Source: an uncultured Clostridia bacterium
GTDB taxonomy: Bacteria > Bacillota > Clostridia > TANB77 > CAG-508
Reading direction: 5' to 3'
DNA: 28,439 bases
Assembly (NCBI GenBank): GCA_948664205.1
Contig: CAPNDH010000017.1
Location: forward strand, 1 to 28,439
Shown: positions 15,034 through 22,823 of the stretch, one piece after another
Layout of the letters: each line of letters starts with the position of its first letter
Numbering within the stretch: position 1 is the stretch's first letter
Made by a program: the position numbers and the translations under genes
The notes under the pieces: model-generated
What the model was told of the DNA's origin: nothing
The model's input: the letters and a program-made list of their open reading frames with translations, nothing else
Databases searched by the model: none

Positions 15034-17061
15034 ATGCCGAAAAATAATAATATAAAAGTTTTTGATAAATTAGTTTCAAAAACAAAAATATATTTATTAA
15101 TAATTGCAATTTTATTAGTAGCCATATGCTTTTATGAGCCACGTTTTATTATGCCAGCAATACTATCTTTTATATTAATAGTAATGTATGCATATTGGAC
15201 AAATAATAAAAGAAAAGCAGAATTATCAAGCCATATAAAAGATTTAACAGGTGCAGTAGATAATGTAGCAAAAAACACACTAATAAACTCACCATTTCCA
15301 TTAATAGTAATAGAAACAGATGGAAACATTATATGGAAAAGCTCAAAATTTATTAAAGAATTTGCAAATGTTGATATAAATACATACTTAAATAATATAG
15401 TAAAAGAATTAAAACTAGAAATAGAAAATAGTAGTGAAGAGAACAAAAAAGAGCTAAAAGAGTTAATAAAAAAACAAGTTACTATAGGCGAAAAAACTTA
15501 TAATGTATTAGGCGAATACACTAAGTCTAAAGATGATAAAAAAGAAAATGAATATATGACTAGTTTATATTTCATAGACGAAACAGAAAATATAGAATTA
15601 CAAAACAAATATAATAATTCCCAAATATGTGTAGGAATAATTATGATAGACAACTATGAAGAGATAATGCAAAGAGTAAGTGCAGAAGATAGAGCTATAA
15701 TTACAGCAACAATAGAAAAAAGCCTATATGACTGGGCAACTGAATTTAAAGGTTTAATAGTAAAATCAGAAAGAGATACATTTATAATAATATTAGAACA
15801 AGAATATTTAAGAAAACTAGAAGAAGAGAAATTTACAATATTAGATAAAATAAAAGAAATATCAATACCAGGGAAAATACAATCAACACTTAGTATTGCT
15901 ATATCAAATGAAGGTGAAACAAACTATAAAAAATACAAATTAGCACAAGGTGGAATAGATATAGCATTAGGTAGAGGTGGAGACCAAGCAATTATCAGAA
16001 AAGAAGGTAAATATACATTCTTTGGTGGAAGAACACAAGAGCTAGAAAAAAGAACAAAAGTAAAAGCAAGAATAGTGGCACATGCATTAGAAGAATTAAT
16101 GGATGAAGCTAAAAACATAGTAATTATGGGACATTCAAATTCAGATATAGATGCAATGGGAGCAGCCTTTGGAATATATCGTATGGCAAAAACTATAGAA
16201 AAAGAAACCTATATAGTAAACGAAACTTCTGGCATTGGATTAGACAATTTTATAGAAACAGCCAAAGAAATTGATGAATATAAAGACATTATAATTAGTA
16301 AAGATAAGGCCCTAGATATAATGGATGAAAATACATTGCTAGTTGTAGTAGATACTCACAAAACAAGCTATGTACAAGCACCAGAATTATTAGAAAAAAC
16401 AAACAAAATAGTAATAATAGACCACCATAGAAGAAGTACAGACTTTATAGAAAATGCAATACTTACTTTCCATGAAGTATATGCATCATCTGCATGTGAA
16501 TTAGTAACAGAGCTTATAGAATATTCAGAACAAGACATAAACTTAAGCCCAATAGAAACAGAAGGTTTATATGCAGGAATAATGATGGATACAAAAAACT
16601 TCACATTTAAAACAGGAGTAAGAACCTTTGAAGCAGCTGCCTTCTTAAGAAAATGTGGTATAGACATTATAAAAATAAAAAAATGGTTCCAAAGCGATTT
16701 ACAAACATATAACAAAATAGCAGAAATAGTAAATAAAACAGAAATAATAAAAGGAACAATAGGAATAGCATGCTATGAAGAAAATGACAAAAATGCTAAC
16801 ATAGTATGTGCAAAAACAGCAGACGAGCTATTAACAATAAGCGATATAACAGCATCATTTGTAATAGGAAACTTAGAAGATAAAATCTGTATAAGTGGAC
16901 GTTCAATAGGAGATATAAATGTTCAAATAATCCTAGAAAAAATGGGCGGTGGAGGTCATATAACACTAGCCGGAGCTCAAGTAGAAGGAATGAATATAAA
17001 CGAGGTAAAACAAGAACTAATAACAAAAATAGATGAATATTTTGAAGAAATATTAAATTAA
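15034..17061 (+). CDS. gdpP: Cyclic-di-AMP phosphodiesterase, GdpP/YybT type
   Basis: 675 residues with the GdpP order: two TM helices (about 17-33 and 37-54), a PAS-like region (about 85-170, PFPLIVIETDGNIIW), a degenerate GGDEF domain (about 190-310) without a GGDEF signature, a DHH domain, and a DHHA1 domain. DHH motifs are intact: GHSNSDIDAMG with His367, Asp371 and Asp373; VVDTH with Asp440 and His442; IDHHR with Asp463-His464-His465; the C-terminal GGGGHITLAGAQ belongs to DHHA1. The family hydrolyses c-di-AMP to pApA at the membrane and so tunes potassium and wall homeostasis. It precedes rplI and dnaB, the same order as in Bacillus subtilis, which supports the call. AAAGGAG precedes the ATG. 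Confidence 0.95.
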   Translation: MPKNNNIKVFDKLVSKTKIYLLIIAILLVAICFYEPRFIMPAILSFILIVMYAYWTNNKRKAELSSHIKDLTGAVDNVAKNTLINSPFPLIVIETDGNIIWKSSKFIKEFANVDINTYLNNIVKELKLEIENSSEENKKELKELIKKQVTIGEKTYNVLGEYTKSKDDKKENEYMTSLYFIDETENIELQNKYNNSQICVGIIMIDNYEEIMQRVSAEDRAIITATIEKSLYDWATEFKGLIVKSERDTFIIILEQEYLRKLEEEKFTILDKIKEISIPGKIQSTLSIAISNEGETNYKKYKLAQGGIDIALGRGGDQAIIRKEGKYTFFGGRTQELEKRTKVKARIVAHALEELMDEAKNIVIMGHSNSDIDAMGAAFGIYRMAKTIEKETYIVNETSGIGLDNFIETAKEIDEYKDIIISKDKALDIMDENTLLVVVDTHKTSYVQAPELLEKTNKIVIIDHHRRSTDFIENAILTFHEVYASSACELVTELIEYSEQDINLSPIETEGLYAGIMMDTKNFTFKTGVRTFEAAAFLRKCGIDIIKIKKWFQSDLQTYNKIAEIVNKTEIIKGTIGIACYEENDKNANIVCAKTADELLTISDITASFVIGNLEDKICISGRSIGDINVQIILEKMGGGGHITLAGAQVEGMNINEVKQELITKIDEYFEEILN

Positions 17062-17063
17062 AA

Positions 17064-17115
17064 AATGACGCATTGGGGACGTTTTCCAATGCGTCATCTG
17101 TCCCTTTTGCGTCAT
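17064..17115 (+). repeat. Stop-proximal hairpin repeat, copy 3 (after gdpP)
   Basis: Left arm AATGACGCATTGG, right arm CCAATGCGTCAT (17086-17097), then the same TGTCCCTTTTGCGTCAT trailer ending at 17115. It begins within about 4 bp of the gdpP stop codon and has the same orientation as copies 1 and 2. Confidence 0.85.
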
Positions 17116-17149
17116 GAAAGTACTAATTTGTTAAATTAACTAAAAAGCC

Positions 17150-17178
17150 TTGAAAAATAGACATTTTTAAGGTAAAAT
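17150..17178 (+). promoter_or_regulatory. Promoter of rplI
   Basis: TTGAAA (17150-17155), 17-bp spacer, TAAAAT (17173-17178). It follows the hairpin repeat and precedes rplI by 43 bp. Confidence 0.5.
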
Positions 17179-17221
17179 AAGTACAGTTTAGAACAATATA
17201 GAACAGTGGAGGCAAGATAAT

Positions 17222-17665
17222 ATGAAAGTTATTTTATTACAAGATATAAAAGGAGTAGGTAAAAAAGACCAAATAATAAATGCAAATGATGGATATGCAA
17301 GAAATTATTTATTTCCAAAAAAATTAGCAGTAGAGGCAACAACTGGAAACTTAGGAAATTTAAAAGCAAAACAAGAGTCAAATCAATATAGAAAAGATAT
17401 GCAAAAGGAAGAGGCAATAAAGTTAGCAGATAAAATAAAAGATATAACATTAACAATAAAAGTAAAAGCAGGGGAAAATGGTAAAATATTTGGAGGAGTA
17501 ACTGCAAAAGAAATAGCAGAAAACTTAAAAACACAATATGCTATAGATGTAGATAAAAAGAAAATAAATTTAAGTGAAACAATAAAAGTTATAGGAACAA
17601 GAACAGTAGATATTAAATTGTATGAGGGTGTAACTGGAAAACTAAAATTGGAAGTTAGAAGTTAG
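17222..17665 (+). CDS. rplI: 50S ribosomal protein L9
   Basis: 147 residues, normal for bL9. The N-terminal domain is clear (MKVILLQDIKGVGKKDQI, then NDGYARNYLFPKKLA), followed by the long connecting helix and the C-terminal domain with GENGKIFGGVTAKEIAENL and KVIGTRTVDIKLYEGV. bL9 binds 23S rRNA near the L1 stalk. GGAGG at 17208-17212 precedes the ATG. The last codons (LEVRS, stop) are written in the first units of the GAAGTTA heptad repeat: GAA GTT AGA AGT TAG. The repeat has therefore replaced or supplied the original end of the gene; the length is still normal, so function is probably kept. Confidence 0.97.
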   Translation: MKVILLQDIKGVGKKDQIINANDGYARNYLFPKKLAVEATTGNLGNLKAKQESNQYRKDMQKEEAIKLADKIKDITLTIKVKAGENGKIFGGVTAKEIAENLKTQYAIDVDKKKINLSETIKVIGTRTVDIKLYEGVTGKLKLEVRS

Positions 17666-17757
17666 AAGTTAGAAGTTGGAAGTTGGAAAAATTGGGTAAA
17701 TACTTCGGAGAAATTACCCCAAATTCCAACCTCTAACCTCCAACTTCCAACCTCCAA
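17648..17757. repeat. Heptad inverted repeat overlapping the rplI end
   Basis: Left arm 17648-17690 (GAAGTTA and GAAGTTG units), core 17695-17718 (GGTAAATACTTCGGAGAAATTACC), right arm 17724-17757 (CCAACCT/CCAACTT units). Arms are complementary in heptad register. It covers the last five sense codons of rplI and its stop, and ends 62 bp before dnaB. Confidence 0.88.
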
Positions 17758-17818
17758 ATGTCAAAATTAGCTAAAAGATATTTTTCTTTTAAGCACAATT
17801 TACAAAAAGGAGTAAAAT

Positions 17819-19150
17819 ATGGAGTTAGGAAAAGTACCACCACACGATACAGAAGCTGAGCAAGCAGTTATAGGTAGTATGCTTACAGATAAAGAAGCTA
17901 TTATATCTGCACTAGAAGTACTAAAAGAAGATGATTTTTATAGAGAAGATAATAAAACAATATATGAAGCTATTATGAATTTATATAATAGAGCTGAGCC
18001 TGTTGATATTATAACTTTAAAAGCTGAACTTTCTTCAATGGGAAAATTAGATAGCGTTGGTGGACTAGAGTATTTAGCAGAGCTTCCAGACAAAGTTCCA
18101 ACAACTTCTAATGTAGAAAAATATATAAAAATAGTAGAAGAGAAATCATTGCTTAGAAATTTAATAAAAACAGCTAATGATATTATTAAACTTGGCTATG
18201 ATGAAACACAAGAAGTAGAAGTTTTAATGGATCAAGCAGAACAAAGAATATTTAATACTATTCAGGCTAAAAATCAAAAAGGCTATTCTTCAATAAAGGA
18301 TATTTTAGTTGATACATTTACGGAATTAGAGCAATTATATAATAAAAAACAACATGTTACAGGTGTACCTACAGGTTTTGCAGACTTAGATTATAAAACA
18401 GCAGGTTTACACGGCTCAGAATTAATACTTGTTGCAGCAAGACCAGCAATGGGAAAATCTGCTTTTGCATTAAACATAGCAACATATGCAGCTACAAGAG
18501 GAAATACACCAGTTGCAATATTTAGTTTAGAAATGTCAAAAGAACAAATGGTAAATAGAATTCTATGTAGTGAAGCAATGGTAGATAGTAACAAAGTAAG
18601 AACAGGTACAATAGATGATGAAGACTGGGCAAAACTTGCAGATGCGTCAGGTGTACTTTCAGAGTCTAAAATATTTATTGATGATACACCAGGTATATCA
18701 ATAATGGAGATAAGAGCAAAATGTAGAAAACTAAAACTAGAGCAAAACATAGGACTAGTAGTAATAGATTATCTACAATTAATTCAAGGTTCAGGAAAAA
18801 GAGGAGCTTCACGTGAACAAGAAATTTCAGAAATAAGTCGTTCATTAAAAATACTAGCAAAAGAAATTAATGTTCCAGTAATTGCACTATCTCAATTATC
18901 AAGAGCTGTTGAACAACGTCCAGACCATAGACCAATGCTATCAGACCTTCGTGAATCTGGAGCAATAGAGCAAGACGCAGATATTGTTACATTTTTATAT
19001 AGAGACGATTATTACAATGAAGATAGCGAAAAGAAAAATATAGCAGAAATAATACTAGCAAAACACCGTGCAGGTTCAACAGGAACAGTAGAACTATTAT
19101 GGCTAGGAAACTATACAAAGTTTGCAAATATAGAACGTTATAGGGAATAA
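17819..19150 (+). CDS. dnaB: Replicative DNA helicase DnaB
   Basis: 443 residues, full length for the hexameric helicase that unwinds DNA at the replication fork and recruits primase. The N-terminal DnaB domain starts with PPHDTEAEQAVIGSML. The RecA-like ATPase domain shows Walker A PAMGKS with Lys213, then FSLEMSKEQM, the Walker B strand GLVVIDYLQLI, and the sensor segment ALSQLSRAVEQR followed by LSDLRESGAIEQDAD. The end KFANIERYRE is typical. AAAGGAG lies before the ATG. It is downstream of rplI, as in many Bacillota. No intein or truncation. Confidence 0.98.
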   Translation: MELGKVPPHDTEAEQAVIGSMLTDKEAIISALEVLKEDDFYREDNKTIYEAIMNLYNRAEPVDIITLKAELSSMGKLDSVGGLEYLAELPDKVPTTSNVEKYIKIVEEKSLLRNLIKTANDIIKLGYDETQEVEVLMDQAEQRIFNTIQAKNQKGYSSIKDILVDTFTELEQLYNKKQHVTGVPTGFADLDYKTAGLHGSELILVAARPAMGKSAFALNIATYAATRGNTPVAIFSLEMSKEQMVNRILCSEAMVDSNKVRTGTIDDEDWAKLADASGVLSESKIFIDDTPGISIMEIRAKCRKLKLEQNIGLVVIDYLQLIQGSGKRGASREQEISEISRSLKILAKEINVPVIALSQLSRAVEQRPDHRPMLSDLRESGAIEQDADIVTFLYRDDYYNEDSEKKNIAEIILAKHRAGSTGTVELLWLGNYTKFANIERYRE

Positions 19151-19157
19151 GAAAATT

Positions 19158-19265
19158 TTGTAGGGGCGTGCACTGCACGTCCGTTGCTCCAACGAAAATG
19201 CCTAAATGAATATAAGATTAGGGTAATTTTTTCGAAGGGCGGACGTGTAATACACGCACCTACAA
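19158..19265. repeat. TGTAGGGGCG inverted repeat, full copy
   Basis: Left end 19158-19183 (TTGTAGGGGCGTGCACTGCA...) pairs with right end 19240-19265 (...CACGCACCTACAA) with few mismatches; inner arms CGAAAATGCCTAA and TTAGGGTAATTTTTTCG also pair. The inner sequence GGTAATTTTTTCGAAG matches the core of the heptad repeats. It starts 8 bp after dnaB and ends 29 bp before tilS. Confidence 0.85.
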
Positions 19266-19293
19266 TATTTAGAAATATAAAAGGAAATAAAAA

Positions 19294-20301
19294 ATGTTAG
19301 AAAAAAAGGTATTAAACACAATTAAAAAGTATGATTTAATAAAAAATGGAGATAATATAGTCGTTGGTGTATCTGGTGGTCCAGACTCAATGGCTTTATT
19401 AAATATACTTATAAAATTAAAAGAACAAATAAATTTTAATATAATAGTTGCACATATAAATCATATGATAAGGCTTGAAGCAGACGAAGAAACAAAATAT
19501 GTTCAAAATTTTTGTAAAATGTATAACATTAAATGTTTTATAAAAAAAGAAAAAGTAGAAGAAATTGCTAAAAATGAGAAAATAGGAACAGAAGAAGCAG
19601 GAAGAAAATTAAGATATTCTTTTTTTCAAGAAATATGTATAAATGAAAAAGCAAATAAAATAGCAACAGCTCATACCGCAAATGACAATAGCGAAACGGT
19701 ATTTATGAATATAATGAGAGGTTCAGGAACAGCTGGTTTAAAAGGAATAGAGCCAAAAAGAGAAGAAAAATATATTAGGCCTTTAATAGAATGTACAAGG
19801 TTTGAAATTGAAGAATACTGTAAAAATGAAAAGTTACAGCCTAAAATAGATAAATCAAACAATGAAAATATATATACAAGAAACAAAGTAAGAAATATGC
19901 TTATTCCTTTTATAGAAGAAAACTTTAACCCTAATATAGTAGCTTCATTAAATAGGCTATCAGAACTTGCAAAATTAGAAAATGAATATATAGAAAAAGA
20001 AACTAAAAAAAATTATGATAAAGTATTAATAGATCAAAACTTAGGGAATAATACAAAAGAAAGAAAAAATAGTGTAATATTAGACTTAAAAAAGTTTAAT
20101 TCATTAGATTTAGTAATAAAAAATAGACTAATGCTATATACTATTGGTAAGGTGCTTGGAAATAGCCAAAACGTAGAAAGAGTAAATGTTGAAGACTTAG
20201 TAAAATTATGTGCTAAAAATATAGGAAACAAATATTTAACACCAAATAAAAATATAAAAGTAATGGTAAATAACGGTAAAATTTATTTTACGCAACAATA
20301 A
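19294..20301 (+). CDS. tilS: tRNA(Ile) lysidine synthetase, short form
   Basis: 335 residues. The PP-loop ATPase signature SGGPDS is at residues 27-32, followed by VAHINHMIR, the TAHTANDNSETVFMNIMRGSG segment and the RNKVRN motif around residue 195, all typical of TilS. The enzyme converts the CAU anticodon C34 of tRNA-Ile2 to lysidine using ATP and lysine. Many TilS proteins are longer (about 450 residues) because of a further C-terminal domain; this one stops after the middle domain at MVNNGKIYFTQQ, so it is a short form, not visibly frameshifted. GGAAATAAAAA precedes the ATG, a weak site. It lies between dnaB and ftsH; the hpt gene often found beside tilS is absent. Confidence 0.92.
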   Translation: MLEKKVLNTIKKYDLIKNGDNIVVGVSGGPDSMALLNILIKLKEQINFNIIVAHINHMIRLEADEETKYVQNFCKMYNIKCFIKKEKVEEIAKNEKIGTEEAGRKLRYSFFQEICINEKANKIATAHTANDNSETVFMNIMRGSGTAGLKGIEPKREEKYIRPLIECTRFEIEEYCKNEKLQPKIDKSNNENIYTRNKVRNMLIPFIEENFNPNIVASLNRLSELAKLENEYIEKETKKNYDKVLIDQNLGNNTKERKNSVILDLKKFNSLDLVIKNRLMLYTIGKVLGNSQNVERVNVEDLVKLCAKNIGNKYLTPNKNIKVMVNNGKIYFTQQ

Positions 20302-20308
20302 AAAACAT

Positions 20309-20461
20309 TGTAGGGGCGTGCATTGCACGTCCGTTGCTCCAACGAAAATACCCGAAGTAAATATTATATGGTAATTTCTACGAAGAGCGGGCGATTGGAC
20401 TAACGCATAACTTATCTGTAACTCACTTTGCTCGAACAGCTAAGAAATAATCGACCCTACA
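20309..20461. repeat. TGTAGGGGCG repeat, hybrid copy
   Basis: The left end (TGTAGGGGCGTGCATTGCACG onward) is nearly the same as the copy at 19158, and the inner GGTAATTTCTACGAAGAGCGG is conserved, but the right side is different and ends in TCGACCCTACA (20451-20461). The right part also carries ACTCACTTTGCTCGAAC, which resembles the flank at 22671-22687. The 20302-20684 gap contains this, a decayed heptad remnant and the ftsH promoter; no gene seen. Confidence 0.7.
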
Positions 20462-20567
20462 TTTTAAAAATTAATTACTTTTTAAAATGTAAATTTATAC
20501 AAATATAGCATCCGTAAGCACTTACAAAACACGCATTTTTGTAAAGAAAAAGACATATAAAAAACTA

Positions 20568-20596
20568 TTGAATTAAAGAAAAAAGTATGTTATATA
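20568..20596 (+). promoter_or_regulatory. Possible promoter of ftsH
   Basis: TTGAAT (20568-20573), 17-bp spacer, TATATA (20591-20596). Weaker than the other promoters in the window but correctly placed, about 90 bp before ftsH. Confidence 0.4.
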
Positions 20597-20634
20597 AAAT
20601 AGTGTTAAATAATAAAAGGTAGGAAAAAATAGAA

Positions 20635-20660
20635 TATCTAATTTCCAACCTCCAACTTTC
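20635..20660. repeat. Decayed heptad repeat arm before ftsH
   Basis: TCTAATTTCCAACCTCCAAC and a few following bases match the right arm of the heptad repeats. Only this arm is recognisable; the ftsH ribosome site GGAGG (20673-20677) lies 19 nt after its CCTCC. Confidence 0.5.
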
Positions 20661-20684
20661 TATTACAACAAAGGAGGAAAAAAA

Positions 20685-22487
20685 TTGAAAAATAGTATAA
20701 AAACCCTAGCAATGTGGTTAATTATAATGGTAATATTTATTGTATTAATTACATCAATTATGGATAATAGTAGTAACAAGCTTGCCTATTCAGAATTAGT
20801 ATCTAAAATAGAAACTGGTGATGTTAAAGAAATTGAAATTTCATCAGATGGTACAAAGGCAGAAGTTATTTTAAAAAATGAGAATAACCCAAAAGAAGTT
20901 AATATACCAAGTATAGATAGTTTAATGGATACACTACAAGATTCTATGAAAACAGAAAGTGTAAAAGTAACAGAAAAATCTGAATCAATATTCATGATAA
21001 TATTAAGTTTACTTACACCATTTGGAATATTAATAATTTTCTTATTATTCTGGTTTTTCTTAATGAGTTCAAATCAAAATGGTGGAAATAAGACTATGAC
21101 ATTTGGAAAAAGTAAAGCAAGAGTTTTAAACCCACAAGACAAAGCAAGAGTTACATTTAAAGATGTAGCAGGTGTAGATGAAGAAAAAGAAGAATTAGAA
21201 GAAATAGTAGAATTTTTAAAAAATCCAAAGAAATTTACAGACATGGGAGCTAGAATACCAAAAGGAGTTCTACTTGTAGGACCTCCAGGAACAGGTAAAA
21301 CACTTTTAGCAAAAGCTGTAGCAGGAGAAGCAGGAGTGCCATTTTTTATTATAAGTGGTTCAGACTTTGTTGAAATGTTTGTAGGTGTTGGTGCATCAAG
21401 AGTAAGAGACTTATTTGAAGAAGCTAAAAAGAAAGCTCCATGTATCATATTTATAGATGAAATAGACGCAGTTGGTCGTCAAAGAGGTGCAGGACTAGGC
21501 GGAGGACATGATGAAAGAGAGCAAACTCTAAATCAACTATTAGTTGAAATGGATGGATTTGCAGAAAATGAAGGTGTAATAGTTCTAGCTGCAACAAATA
21601 GACCAGATGTATTAGATAAAGCGTTATTAAGAGCAGGAAGATTTGACAGACAAATAATGGTAGGTTCACCAGATGTAAAAGCAAGAGAACAAATATTAGA
21701 AGTACATTCAAGAAAGAAAAGATTAGCACCGGATGTAGACTTAAAAGTAATTGCAAAAAACACATCAGGTTTCGCCGGAGCAGACTTAGAAAATATTTTA
21801 AATGAAGCAGCATTGCTTGCAGCAAGAAGAAATATACCAGAAATAGGAATGAAAGAAATTGAAGATGCAATGGTAAAAGTAACAATGGGACCTGAAAAGA
21901 GAACAAGAGTAAGAAGTGAAAAAGAAAATAAACTTGTTGCTTATCATGAAGCAGGTCATGCAGTTGTAAGTAGATATTTACCAACACAAGATCCAGTTCA
22001 CCAAATTTCAATAGTACCAAGAGGGATGGCAGGAGGATACACAATGTATCGTCCAACAGAAGATAAAAACTTTATGTCTAAAACAGAAATGGAAGAAAAT
22101 ATTGTTTCATTACTAGGAGGTAGAGTTGCTGAAAGCTTAATACTAAATGATATTTCAACAGGAGCAAGTAATGACATAGAAAGAGCAACTAAAATTGCAA
22201 GGAGTATGGTAACTAAGTATGGAATGAGTGATAAACTAGGAACAATAATGCTAGGTTCAGGTGGAGAAGAAGTATTCTTAGGAAGAGACTTTGCTCAATC
22301 AAAAGAATATTCAGAAGAAACAGCAGCGTTAGTTGATTCAGAAGTCAAAAAAATAATTGATAAAGGTTATAAAACAGCAGAAGAAATATTAAAAGCAAAC
22401 ATAGATAAGTTACATGCAGTAGCTGGAGTATTACTAGAAAAAGAAAAAATTGACGGAGAAGAATTTGACCAAATATTTAATGGATAA
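20685..22487 (+). CDS. ftsH: ATP-dependent zinc metalloprotease FtsH
   Basis: 600 residues. Two TM helices (about 8-27 and 103-126) flank an extracytoplasmic domain, then the AAA+ module with Walker A GPPGTGKT (199-206), Walker B IIFIDEID, and the second region of homology NRPDVLDKALLRAGRFDR. The zinc protease motif is HEAGH with His421, Glu422 and His425. The C-terminal protease domain continues with LLGGRVAE and STGASNDIERAT. FtsH degrades unstable membrane and cytosolic proteins. The start is TTG, placed 7 nt after a strong AAGGAGG, and no better ATG exists upstream. Terminated by a 13-bp stem. Confidence 0.98.
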   Translation: MKNSIKTLAMWLIIMVIFIVLITSIMDNSSNKLAYSELVSKIETGDVKEIEISSDGTKAEVILKNENNPKEVNIPSIDSLMDTLQDSMKTESVKVTEKSESIFMIILSLLTPFGILIIFLLFWFFLMSSNQNGGNKTMTFGKSKARVLNPQDKARVTFKDVAGVDEEKEELEEIVEFLKNPKKFTDMGARIPKGVLLVGPPGTGKTLLAKAVAGEAGVPFFIISGSDFVEMFVGVGASRVRDLFEEAKKKAPCIIFIDEIDAVGRQRGAGLGGGHDEREQTLNQLLVEMDGFAENEGVIVLAATNRPDVLDKALLRAGRFDRQIMVGSPDVKAREQILEVHSRKKRLAPDVDLKVIAKNTSGFAGADLENILNEAALLAARRNIPEIGMKEIEDAMVKVTMGPEKRTRVRSEKENKLVAYHEAGHAVVSRYLPTQDPVHQISIVPRGMAGGYTMYRPTEDKNFMSKTEMEENIVSLLGGRVAESLILNDISTGASNDIERATKIARSMVTKYGMSDKLGTIMLGSGGEEVFLGRDFAQSKEYSEETAALVDSEVKKIIDKGYKTAEEILKANIDKLHAVAGVLLEKEKIDGEEFDQIFNG

Positions 22488-22493
22488 AAAGTA

Positions 22494-22524
22494 AAAAATC
22501 ATGAGAAAATCTCATGATTTTTAT
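22494..22524 (+). terminator. ftsH terminator
   Basis: Perfect 13-bp stem AAAAATCATGAGA (22494-22506) and TCTCATGATTTTT (22510-22522) with AAA loop and T-run; 6 bp after the ftsH stop. Confidence 0.9.
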
Positions 22525-22567
22525 ATTATAGGAAAGTATGCTATTTTAAGTTATAAAGTAGCGCGAA

Positions 22568-22676
22568 GTGAGTAATATATTTTATTTTTGTAATGAAGTC
22601 CCGACAGCCCACCCTCGGCAGTTGAATACCCGTGAGCTTGGAGGGTGAAATGGAAAAAATAAAATATATTACTCAC
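22568..22676. repeat. Large perfect inverted repeat, 22-bp arms
   Basis: Arms 22568-22589 and 22655-22676 are exact reverse complements (GTGAGTAATATATTTTATTT...). An inner pair CACCCTC (22610-22616) and GAGGGTG (22641-22647) extends the fold. The middle is GC-richer than its surroundings. No gene. It accounts for most of the 22488-22823 gap, with the ftsH terminator before it and a small hairpin and promoter after it. Confidence 0.85.
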
Positions 22677-22702
22677 TGGGAGCGAACAATTTAAAACGTA
22701 AG

Positions 22703-22721
22703 GTGGCAAAGCCACTTTTTT
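22703..22721 (+). terminator. Small terminator-like hairpin
   Basis: GTGGC-AAA-GCCAC followed by TTTTTT (22716-22721). The stem is only 5 bp, so termination is uncertain; it lies just upstream of the radical SAM promoter. Confidence 0.45.
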
Positions 22722-22736
22722 ATTCAATTAAACATA

Positions 22737-22765
22737 TTGCAACAATTCACATAATGTGGTATAAT
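22737..22765 (+). promoter_or_regulatory. Promoter of the radical SAM gene
   Basis: TTGCAA (22737-22742), 17-bp spacer, extended -10 TGGTATAAT (TATAAT at 22760-22765); 58 bp before the ATG. Confidence 0.65.
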
Positions 22766-22823
22766 ATAAACATTGTAACAAGTAACTATTAACTTTTATT
22801 AAATTAAATAGGAGGAAATTAAT

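Noticed and set aside
19294..20301. tilS as a broken pseudogene because it is short
   Set aside because: All PP-loop and tRNA-binding motifs are intact in one frame, and the end is followed at once by a repeat, with no trace of a missing C-terminal domain downstream in any frame.
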